A stretch of 10,000 bases of DNA from Conus ventricosus (Eukaryota > Mollusca > Gastropoda > Neogastropoda > Conidae): positions 137,100,395-137,110,394 of the forward strand of contig CM031595.1 of the NCBI GenBank assembly GCA_018398815.1. Reading direction: 5' to 3'. How positions within the stretch are numbered: position 1 is the first letter of the stretch; each line of letters starts with the position of its first letter. The translations under genes were made by a program, and so were the position numbers. Below are positions 1 to 6,492 of this stretch, piece after piece. A model generated the notes under the pieces. It did not search any database. It had not been told where the DNA came from and was given only the letters and a program-made list of their open reading frames with translations.

Positions 1-14
1 ACGAAACAGCATAC

Positions 15-657
15 TTTTCTTGAGAAGACAATTATTATCGTAACGAAATAACAAAAGGAATATTTCTCTTCAGAAGGAAATCTTCACAGTAAGAAACAGG
101 GAAAAAAAATCCTTAAGAGGGAAATTCTATCGTGAAGAAGTGACGAATCAGTATGCTTCACTTAACAAGGACACTATTATTGTAGTGAAATTGTGGAACT
201 AAACTATTCTTATCAAGAAAATTATTATAATGATAAAACATGAAATTCATATATTTTCATTGTTACGTAATGAAATGAAAAACAATGTTTCTACAGAAAG
301 AATTCATTATCGCAAGTAAATAAGGAACTAGTACAATATCCTTAAACAGAAAGATTTCATCACAGTGAAATAAGAATATTACGAATCAATTGCCTTACGG
401 ATATATGTATTTTTCTTACAAAGGGAACAATTATTGCATCAAAATAGTATATTGATTTAACCAAAAGGCTGGTATATCATACGCAAATACTACTTAAGCA
501 GAATTTTTCTCTTAAGAAGTAAATTATTATTATGATGAAACAAGGAATCAGACTTGTTTTTCTAACGAAGGAAACTACCATGGTGATGAAATAAAGAGAC
601 ATCGAATTCATCCTACATGCGTAATAATTATAAGTTAATAAGCAATCCAATTCTTAA

Positions 658-741
<84 letters not shown>

Positions 742-985
742 GAGAAAAGGAAACAACAATAGGCCCAGACATTATTTTCCCTGAAAGGGAAATAATCATA
801 GAAACACAATAGGGAGAATCTATGTTTTTATCAAGAAGAACAATACATTGTAATGAAATATGGATAAGTTTATTATCATGAAGAAATAAAAGACATATCT
901 GTTGGGGAAAAACAACATCGTGACGAACTAAAGGAAGACTGTGATTTCTTAAGAGACATATTTTACCCAAACAAATATATTTTAA
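15..985. repeat. Decayed ~49-bp minisatellite
   Basis: AT-rich DNA in which a block like CTTAAGAAGG, followed by AAATTATTATC and then GTGATGAAATAAGGAATC, recurs with strong divergence. Block starts I can place: 19, 68, 112, 161, 209, 291, 341, 415, 511 and 562, then about 779, 829, 899 and 948 beyond the (GA)n tract. Most steps are 44 to 51 bp; larger gaps look like partial or lost units. Every reading frame is broken by stops, so it is not coding. I read it as an old tandem array that has stopped homogenising. The periodicity is seen directly; exact unit boundaries are approximate. Confidence 0.6.
658..745. repeat. (GA)n microsatellite
   Basis: Almost pure GA dinucleotides, interrupted by three single-unit breaks (GG at about 683 and 704, T at 723). 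It sits inside the decayed minisatellite. The polypurine/polypyrimidine tract could form a triplex. Serine/leucine-rich frames through it are low-complexity artefacts. Confidence 0.97.
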
Positions 986-1037
986 CTAACATTACAATAA
1001 AATACATTGTTACGTGAACGATGGCGAGGAGGGGGGG

Positions 1038-1087
1038 TACACACACACACACACACACGCACACGCACACACTCACTCACTCACTCA
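1038..1087. repeat. (AC)n then (ACTC)n microsatellite
   Basis: AC dinucleotides with a few GC replacements run from about 1038 and pass into ACTC/TCAC tetranucleotides ending near 1087, directly after a run of seven or more G. Non-coding. Confidence 0.95.
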
Positions 1088-1282
1088 TTATGATACCATT
1101 GCTACATCGTCTCCAAAGGGAAGAACTACCTTTGATCCATCCCATGTGGATCTACAGTCACTCATGACCCCAAGGTTCTCAAAAGGATCTACTTACATCG
1201 AGTGGCACTGGCGGTGTCATTTTTTACCCATCATCGAATTGCAATGAAAGTATCTGATAGCGAACATGAAACATTAGTTGTG
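1088..1282. other. Unique sequence, no feature recognised
   Basis: About 195 bp of balanced composition between the (AC)n tract and the hairpin at 1283. I see no protein similarity, RNA gene or repeat in it. Short open frames cross it on both strands but run into the flanking microsatellites. Confidence 0.5.
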
Positions 1283-1346
1283 ATCTTGATGGAGGTCGGA
1301 TTTCGGTAACTGTTGTTTGGGACCAAAATCCGACCTCCATCAAGAT
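1283..1346. repeat. Perfect 21-bp inverted repeat (hairpin)
   Basis: Bases 1283-1303 and 1326-1346 are exact reverse complements (arm begins ATCTTGATGG), with a 22-nt loop at 1304-1325. Pairing stops cleanly at both ends (1304/1325 and 1282/1347 do not pair). It lies about 25 bp before a GC-rich (AC)n region. It could be a tiny foldback element or the end of a decayed MITE. No matching second copy was seen in the window. Confidence 0.85.
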
Positions 1347-1390
1347 AAATGGTAGCACATGAACACGCGAACATGCACACGCCCCCGCCC

Positions 1391-1416
1391 ACGCGAGCGC
1401 GTGCGTGCGCGGTGCG

Positions 1417-1462
<46 letters not shown>

Positions 1463-1477
1463 ACACACACACACACA
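1391..1477. repeat. Alternating purine-pyrimidine tract, (GC)n to (AC)n
   Basis: GCGCGTGCGTGCGC-type sequence passes into (AC)n, with one C insertion near 1461. Long purine-pyrimidine alternation rich in CG and CA steps is the classic Z-DNA-prone type. Frames through it encode only Thr-His or Val-Cys runs and are not genes. Confidence 0.95.
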
Positions 1478-1620
1478 TTCGTTTAACCAAACATCTTTTA
1501 TCTCATGTAAGATTTTGCGAAAGGAGGATTTTAACGAAATGTTTCTAGAAGGTGTGCTTTGATGAGTTATGTGTGTGTGTGTCACTCTCTCTCTTTTTTA
1601 ATAATATGACCTAAGAGTTG

Positions 1621-1680
1621 ACTCCAACATGCTGACAGCCCTGATATGGCCCTTTGCGGTTGGCACGGCTGTAAGTAACA
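1621..1680 (+). mobile_element. Possible SINE/LINE 3' tail
   Basis: The stretch centred on ATATGGCCCTTTGCGGTTGG (1643-1662), followed by a degenerate GGCTGTAAGTAACA, resembles a tail I remember from many gastropod repeats (ATGGCCCTNTGCGG, then GGGCGTTAAGCAACA). It is followed by AT-rich and GATA microsatellite sequence, as expected after a retroposon 3' end. No tRNA-like head with A and B boxes was recognised upstream, so it would be a truncated copy. The identification rests on memory, not a search. Confidence 0.35.
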
Positions 1681-1686
1681 TTATAA

Positions 1687-1749
1687 TATATATATATAGA
1701 TAGATAGATAGATAGATAGATACATAGATAGATAGATAGATAGATAGAT
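1687..1749. repeat. (AT)n-(GATA)n microsatellite
   Basis: A short AT run to about 1698, then GATA tetranucleotides to 1749 with one ACATA variant near 1722. Confidence 0.97.
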
Positions 1750-1784
1750 CAGTATATTTAAAATGCCTAAAACAATTTTTTAAG

Positions 1785-1862
1785 TGCTCAACCCCTTGGG
1801 GAGCAACATTAGTTAAAACAAGTTAAAAGAGGAATCTTAACTCTTTTAACTTGTTTTAACTA
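1785..1862 (+). repeat. 25-nt motif plus 22-bp hairpin, copy 1
   Basis: A 25-nt block (1785-1809; TGCTCAACC, five variable bases, GGGAGC, then AACAT) is followed at once by an inverted repeat with arms 1810-1831 and 1841-1862 and a 9-nt loop. The distal arm runs straight into an (AT)n tract. The same motif, hairpin and AT-tract order recurs on the opposite strand at 2708-2827 with different hairpin bases. It is probably the 3' end of a dispersed element that finishes in a stem-loop and a simple repeat. The family is not identified. Confidence 0.7.
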
Positions 1863-1877
1863 TATATATATAATATA

Positions 1878-1918
<41 letters not shown>

Positions 1919-1930
1919 ATATATATATTA
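1863..1930. repeat. (AT)n tract
   Basis: Nearly pure AT with small irregularities (TAAT, TTAT). It follows the distal arm of the hairpin directly and leads into (TG)n. Confidence 0.97.
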
Positions 1931-2053
1931 TGTGTGTGTGTGTGTGTGTGTGATTAACCACACTCAATGTGTGTGTGTGTGTTTGCGCGTGCGTGCATGA
2001 TGCGTGTGTGCCTCTATGTGTGTGTGTGTGTGTGTGTGTTGTGCGTGCGCGTG

Positions 2054-2091
<38 letters not shown>

Positions 2092-2140
2092 TGCGTGCGT
2101 GTGTGCGCGCGCGCGCGGGCGGGCGTATGCGTGTGTTTAT
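1931..2140. repeat. (TG)n / (CG)-rich microsatellite
   Basis: TG repeats at 1931-1952, a 17-bp break (ATTAACCACACTCAATG), then TG mixed with GCGC runs to about 2136. Long purine-pyrimidine alternation makes it Z-DNA-prone. The long open frame of Cys and Val here reflects composition and is not a gene. Confidence 0.95.
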
Positions 2141-2165
2141 AAGTATGCGCTTGTGAAATTACCTC

Positions 2166-2311
2166 CGGACGTACCGCCCCCCGCCCCCACCCCACCCCAC
2201 CCCCACCCCCCACCAAACGAGTCGCCATCACCCCACCCCACCACCACCCCCACCAAACGAGTCGCCATCACCCCACCCCACCCCCACCCCCCACCAAACG
2301 AGTCTCCATCC
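2166..2311. repeat. C-rich tandem repeat, ~40-bp unit, three copies
   Basis: A 20-nt segment starting CACCAAACGAGT occurs at 2211-2230, 2251-2270 and 2292-2311 (the last with two substitutions), giving periods of 40 and 41 bp. The spacers are runs of CCCCA and CCCCCA. On the - strand these read as repeated G4-5 runs one base apart, able to form G-quadruplexes. No coding role is seen. Confidence 0.93.
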
Positions 2312-2631
2312 ACGGCTTTTCTTCAAGCCAGACACCAACCTCTCAGCATGTCCTGTTCTGGCAGGGAACCGCCACCTTCCCCACCATCCCCCCCCTCCCC
2401 CATTCTGAGCTCTGCTGCTGTCTACCCCTCATACTCTGCACCTCCCCCTTCGCCCATTCCCTCACCCAGCCTCCAGTTCTCTTGGAAGTACCATTGGTAT
2501 AACCAACATCTACACTGGAACCACTGTCTGCGTCCTTCCTGCAAGAGGAAGCGATGCTGCTGTTTCGACTTTCTGTCACTTCAAACACGACTCCCGACCT
2601 GTAGATGTTGTATAGGGACCTATGTCGAGTG
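2312..2631. other. Unique sequence, no confirmed gene
   Basis: About 320 bp, C/T-rich to roughly 2480 and then balanced. Open frames exist on both strands, but each extends into low-complexity repeat and I recognise no domain. The only gene-like hint is a pair of splice-like sites on the - strand: a CTTCCTCTTGCAG acceptor just before 2538 and a CTGG/GTGAGG donor after 2466. They would bound a 73-bp exon open in one frame. This may be chance. Confidence 0.4.
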
Positions 2632-2703
2632 TTGGTCTGTATGTCCGTTTGTCTGTCTTTCTGTAGGTCTGTATGCTTGTATGTGTGCATGTGTGTATGT
2701 ATG
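2632..2703. repeat. Degenerate (TGTC)/(TATG) microsatellite
   Basis: Tetranucleotide-like GTCTGT, TTTGTCTG and TGTATG units, increasingly regular towards 2703, leading into an (AT)n tract. Confidence 0.85.
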
Positions 2704-2707
2704 ATTG

Positions 2708-2715
2708 TATATATT

Positions 2716-2771
<56 letters not shown>
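2708..2771. repeat. (AT)n tract
   Basis: AT dinucleotides with two phase breaks (TTTAT near 2714 and ATTAT near 2740). It abuts the hairpin arm at 2772, mirroring the arrangement at 1841-1930. Confidence 0.97.
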
Positions 2772-2775
<4 letters not shown>

Positions 2776-2827
2776 CAGTTTAAAATAGGATTTTAAACTG
2801 TTATGTCGCTCCCTATTTGGTTGAGCA
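2772..2827 (-). repeat. 25-nt motif plus 15-bp hairpin, copy 2
   Basis: Read on the - strand, 2827-2803 is the same block as 1785-1809: TGCTCAACC, five different variable bases, GGGAGC, one change, ACAT; 19 of 25 positions are identical. It is followed by an inverted repeat with arms 2790-2804 and 2772-2786 and a 3-nt loop, then (AT)n. The stems of the two copies differ in sequence but keep the TTTAAA-rich, stem-forming character. This points to a conserved terminal structure of one element family. Confidence 0.7.
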
Positions 2828-2857
2828 TTTTTAGAATTCTGAGTGGTCTATTAACTC

Positions 2858-3246
<389 letters not shown>

Positions 3247-3829
3247 GTTGTAGAAAGCGTGGTGCGTTCGCTTCCACGGGACAATGGCGAAGCGTCGATC
3301 GATGTGAAGAAAGAAACCTTATGTAAGGCACGGACGACGTAAACAGCATATGCAGAAGAAGGTCGGAAACTTGTATGTTCATGGTGAAATCGGTCCTAAG
3401 CACACAACTCGAAGAGACACATTGAACAAAAAAGAAAACCTTCTTTTACAAGAAAAGAACCACAAGTTCAGCCAGTCTGGAATAAGTCGCTATTTAGCAG
3501 CAATTTTATCTTCGTCCACTTCTTTTCGTTGCTGTATTCCGTGTCAACTGTGGAGACAACTGTTTTTCTTCAGAAAGTTGTCTTTGTTTGTGGGGTGTGC
3601 CTCTTGTTTGATTCTGTGAGAAGTGAAAGGCAGTAACTGCAGAAGACACCTTCATCGGGACGGTGTCTGGCATTCACCCTTCTCGCACTTTGCCAATGTT
3701 CCAATGCTGCAGAGTAAGATCAGGTCACAAGAGATTTCAGAATGTTTTGTGTTTCTGCTTTCTTGAATACGTTCTTACCAACTCGATTATGAGATCAAGA
3801 AACATAAAGAACGGAGAACAGGAATTAAA

Positions 3830-3882
3830 AGCAAAAACGACAACGACGACGACACCACCACAGCAACAACAACAACAAGATT
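3830..3882. repeat. (CGA)/(CCA)/(CAA) trinucleotide tract, copy A
   Basis: ACGACAACGACGACGAC, then CCA and CAACAACAA units. The matching tract in copy B (about 8168-8222) has extra CCA units, so repeat number has changed since duplication. Confidence 0.85.
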
Positions 3883-3983
3883 AACAGTAAAAAGAATCAA
3901 ACAGAAAATGCTACCAACGCTCAAGCACTTAAATTTCAAAAGACGAAGGCCCCACAAAAACTCGTATCAAGTATTGAATCATA

Positions 3984-4023
3984 CAGACTTCACATAAAGT
4001 TAAGGACCACTTGCAAAATTGCA
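3984..4023 (+). repeat. Left terminal inverted repeat of Tc1 element
   Basis: Starts CAGACTTCACATAAAGTTAA then GGACCA. It matches the reverse complement of the right end with a few substitutions and an extra A in the ATAAAG stretch. Similarity is strong over the outer ~27 bp and weak after that. Confidence 0.88.
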
Positions 4024-4070
4024 CGCCAAATAGAAACTAGAAAATCGATTCCATCCATCTTTGACATACA

Positions 4071-4076
4071 TTTATT
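4071..4076 (-). promoter_or_regulatory. Candidate polyadenylation signal
   Basis: AATAAA on the - strand, about 180 nt after the transposase stop codon and still inside the element. Suitable position and sequence for ending the transposase transcript; a single hexamer is weak evidence alone. Confidence 0.45.
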
Positions 4077-4254
4077 TCAACAATCTATATGTGCCTAAAA
4101 TGAAATTTAGCACAATCGATACAGAAATGCACAATTCGCAGCGCTCGAAATCGGCCCACCCTCTAAATCGAAAATCACACAAATGTGAGTCGAAAAACAT
4201 TTGAACAAAATCACAGAAAAAGAGAGGTTAAACTTCATGAATGTCAATGGATTG

Positions 4255-5283
4255 TCAGAAGCGCGTGTGTCCACCATTCATGGCAAGGCAGTCAAGGCAA
4301 CGCTGGCGCATGGAGTTGATCAGGCGTGCCAGAAAGGCCCTGAGGAATAGTGTTCCATTCTTCTTGCAGCCATCCAAGCAGCTGCTGTCGGTTGGCGGGC
4401 AAAGGGTGGTTCTCTCGAACTCTCGACCGAGCTCGGCCCACAACTGTTCGATGGGATTAAGGTCGGGACTGTTGGCTGGCCATACCATGCGGGTAATCCC
4501 CGCCCGCTGCACGAAGGCGTTGACGGCCCTGGACCTGTGTGGCGTGGCGTTGTCGTCCTGAAGGACAGCAGCAGGCCCAATCTGCTGCAGCACCGGGACG
4601 ACCAGAGGTCGAAGGATCTCCTGCAGATACCGCTGCCCTGTCAGTATACCGTCGACATGGTAAAGGGGGGTTCTGTGATGCCTGCTGATTCCTCCCCAAA
4701 CCATAACGGAGCCGCCTCCAAAGGGGACCACTTCTTGAATTGCATTGGCAGCAAGCTGCTCCCGTGGACGCCTCCAGACACGGGTTCGGCCATCCCTGGG
4801 TGTCAGACAGAACCGTGATTCATCAGTGAACAGAACCTCTGTCCACTGGGCACGTGGCCACCTCTGGTGCGCAGTGCACCAGGCATGACGGTTGGCTCGC
4901 TGGATCTGGGTCAGCCTTGGTTTTCGTAATGGACGACGCGCACGAAGGTTGACGTCATGGAGGCGATTACGTGTTGTCTGCGAACTGACTGTGGTGTTAG
5001 TGGCAGCTCGCAGACGTCGTCTGATGATGTTGGCAGAGTTCGTTCGTTGCACTATGGCTTGGCGGTGGATGTAGCGGTCTTCTCTTGCTGTCGTTTTCTT
5101 GGGACGACCCGTGCGACGCCGCTCCTGGACTCTTCCTGTCACCTGGAACCGCTGTCTCAACCGAATGATGACTGAGTGCGACACTTGAAGCCTGCGTGAC
5201 ACTTCGCGCACGCCAATTCCATCCTGCAGCCAGGCAATCGCTCGGGTTCGGTCGAAATCATTTAACTTTTGTCGTGGTGGCAT
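4255..5283 (-). CDS. Tc1-like DD34E transposase, probably defective
   Basis: Encodes 342 residues, the usual length for Tc1 transposases, which cut the element out and rejoin it at a TA in nuclear DNA. Residues 1-50 form the first helix-turn-helix (TIR binding). GRPKK at 59-63 is the GRPR-like basic linker. Residues 65-115 form the second helix-turn-helix. The catalytic triad is D154 (FTDESRF), D244 (LQDDNATPH) and E279 (SPDLNPIEQLW), with 34 residues between D244 and E279, and the glycine-rich GGGSVMVWGG lies at 189-198. The ATG at 5283 begins MPPRQKLNDF, a normal Tc1 start. Oddity: residues about 291-315 (4339-4413) do not look like the family. A neighbouring frame of the same DNA reads EEWNTIPQ, the conserved C-terminal motif. 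One base lost near 4411-4413 and one gained in the CCC at 4338-4340 would explain it. The protein resumes family-like sequence (INSMRQRCL...GGHTRF). The triad is intact but folding is probably impaired, unless these are sequencing errors. Confidence 0.93.
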   Translation of the reverse strand: MPPRQKLNDFDRTRAIAWLQDGIGVREVSRRLQVSHSVIIRLRQRFQVTGRVQERRRTGRPKKTTAREDRYIHRQAIVQRTNSANIIRRRLRAATNTTVSSQTTRNRLHDVNLRARRPLRKPRLTQIQRANRHAWCTAHQRWPRAQWTEVLFTDESRFCLTPRDGRTRVWRRPREQLAANAIQEVVPFGGGSVMVWGGISRHHRTPLYHVDGILTGQRYLQEILRPLVVPVLQQIGPAAVLQDDNATPHRSRAVNAFVQRAGITRMVWPANSPDLNPIEQLWAELGREFERTTLCPPTDSSCLDGCKKNGTLFLRAFLARLINSMRQRCLDCLAMNGGHTRF

Positions 5284-5343
5284 GCTGCTGCTTGGGTTCG
5301 GTCGAAATCATTTAACTTTTGTCGTGGTGGCATGCTGCTGCTT
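5244..5343. repeat. 50-bp tandem duplication over transposase start
   Basis: 5244-5293 and 5294-5343 are identical 50-bp copies. The first contains the transposase ATG and its first 13 codons. The second adds an upstream ATG at 5333 with the same opening codons, but 50 is not a multiple of 3, so translation from it leaves the transposase frame. It therefore adds an out-of-frame upstream start. It could be a recent slippage event or an assembly duplication. Confidence 0.93.
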
Positions 5344-5622
5344 ATGTAGGCAAACCAAGGAGTATAAATCATAGCCAGATATCCATTAATCCACGTGCAT
5401 CTCAATTTGGCCCTTCACAAAGCCACAGGTATCACGCACTGACCACTGAAACACGCTCCAGTTTTGCTGAAATTGTAGATTTTCAAACGCACCCAGCATG
5501 CTGCGTGACGCGCACGTGCAGCCCACACAGCAGTTGACGTATTCACTATTGACCCCTCAGCCTTGCCACCGAGTTTTACATGATAAATCTTATTCGTTGG
5601 TTTTTTTATGATTTTTTGAAAA
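5344..5622. other. Tc1 5' leader / promoter region
   Basis: About 280 bp between the transposase start region and the right TIR. It contains no further gene. A weak TATA-like TTTATA on the - strand near 5364-5371 lies about 85 bp upstream of the ATG and could be part of the element's promoter, but nothing else supports it. Confidence 0.35.
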
Positions 5623-5666
5623 TGCACCCTATTATCTTGACTGGTCCTTAACTTATGTGATGACTG
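5623..5666 (-). repeat. Right terminal inverted repeat of Tc1 element
   Basis: Read inwards on the - strand it starts CAGTCATCACATAAGTTAAG then GACCAGT. The outer part pairs with the left TIR. It is followed outwards by the TA duplicate at 5667-5668. Confidence 0.88.
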
Positions 5667-5746
5667 TATATACCACTCCCCAGCCAATTCGTTCCTAAGG
5701 AGCACATTCACAGCCATTTTATCTCCAGTGTTAACTGGAACCATAT

Positions 5747-5769
5747 TAATATATATATATATATATATA
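5747..5769. repeat. (AT)n tract, left edge of inverted array
   Basis: About 11 AT units directly outside the 604-bp repeat array in copy A. The same place in copy B (8420-8438) is not AT dinucleotide, so the tract arose or was lost after duplication. Confidence 0.9.
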
Positions 5770-6450
5770 AAGCTAATAAATTCCAAGGATAAGTACTGAG
5801 CAACCATTCCAGCAACTTACAGAGCAGCTTGGTGTTGCAATGACTGCAAGAAACATTGAATAATAAACAAAGCATGCTCTTATGTCTTAGATTGAAGAAA
5901 TAGGGGGAGTTAAGCATTCATACCTGCAGTGGTAGTTTAATACTGCCTAACTAACAGTATAAGTTCAAATGGGTGGATGGGGAAAAATAAATAAATATTT
6001 CTCAAAATGAGCCTTCAGCAAGCTTATAATCTCCAATAGGGAGGAAACTCACTAACACATAACTCCTGTCCGATATTTCGAAACTTGTTGTTTCTCCTCA
6101 GAGACCGCGGAAAGTGTATTTGACTCCTCTGCCTTTTCGGTTTTAAAGAAGAATGCTATCCCAGAAAAGGCTGGTGTGCAATACCGCAGTATGTTTGTTG
6201 AGTTTCAAAAAACCAACCAAAGGTGCCACCTAAGAAGCAAAAGAAAATCATGAAAGAACAAAACAAGCTACATTTTCTTGTGAAAAGTAGAAATATAAAA
6301 AAGATAACCTCTTAAGACACAAGTGCAGGGCCAGTTCTTGGAATGAATCCGCAAGGGGACTAAATTACAAAAAGCTAATAAATTCCAAGGATAAGTACTG
6401 AGCACCATTCCAGCAACTTACAGAGCAGCTTGGTGTTGCAAATGTCTGCA
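5768..6450 (-). repeat. Ribozyme repeat, left half of inverted array (copy A)
   Basis: A little more than one 604-bp unit, with its ribozyme sense on the - strand. Starting at GCTAATAAATTCCAAGG (5771), a short part recurs at 6373, 602 bp on, so the unit repeats in tandem. Parts: P (5770-5854), Q1 (5855-6101), Q2 (6102-6372), P again (6373-6450). It meets the right half head-to-head at CTGCA/CTGAGG (6450/6451). No protein similarity or intact conserved frame. Confidence 0.88.
6070..6106 (-). ncRNA. Hammerhead ribozyme copy 1, cleavage site deleted
   Basis: On the - strand: GGTCT, CTGAGGA core (6101-6095), stem II GAAAC/GTTTC (6094-6090 with 6084-6080), GAAA (6079-6076), then TATCGG followed by ACAGG. 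The stretch that should hold the far side of stem III, the cleavage nucleotide and TGA of stem I is missing. It looks like a decayed copy that cannot cut. Confidence 0.65.
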
Positions 6451-6492
6451 CTGAGGAGAAACAACCAAGTTTCGAAATATCGGTATATGACC
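6446..6492 (+). ncRNA. Hammerhead ribozyme copy 2, stem I broken at junction
   Basis: Catalytic core is perfect: CTGAGGA (6451-6457), stem II GAAAC/GTTTC (6458-6462 with 6469-6473), GAAA (6474-6477), stem III ATA/TAT (6477-6479 with 6484-6486), cleavage A at 6487, TGACC (6488-6492). The 5' strand of stem I is CTGCA instead of GGTCA, because the inverted junction falls exactly here. Only two of five stem I pairs remain. Confidence 0.75.

Larger units (their letters stand above)
3984..5666 (-). mobile_element. Tc1-like DNA transposon, full length
   Basis: A 1683-bp cut-and-paste transposon flanked by TA (3982-3983 and 5667-5668), the standard Tc1/mariner target duplication. It has terminal inverted repeats beginning CAG and sharing GTTAAGGACCA, and one transposase gene on the - strand. 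It lies in copy A of the long repeat. Copy B has the uninterrupted site (TA at 8338-8339 in the same flanking sequence), which fixes both ends independently. Element length and single-ORF layout are normal for Tc1-type elements. No recombination-derived scars were seen at the ends. The TIRs differ from each other by several changes, so the element is not brand new. Confidence 0.95.

Noticed and set aside
2211..2311. Regular repeats with spacers, considered as a CRISPR array
   Set aside because: Only three copies, spacers are low-complexity C runs, and the surrounding sequence is clearly eukaryotic.
1967..2704. Long + strand open frame of 245 codons
   Set aside because: Half of it is Cys/Val from a TG/CG microsatellite and Pro from a C-rich tandem repeat; no domain, and it ends in another microsatellite.
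3350..3619. 89-codon + strand frame in the left part of copy A
   Set aside because: The corresponding DNA in copy B (about 7687-7952) has frame-changing indels, so the reading frame is not conserved and no motif was recognised.
4320..5074. Several open frames overlapping the transposase in other frames
   Set aside because: Shadows of the GC-rich transposase gene. One (- strand, 4320-4580) covers the out-of-frame region but is not the family frame throughout.
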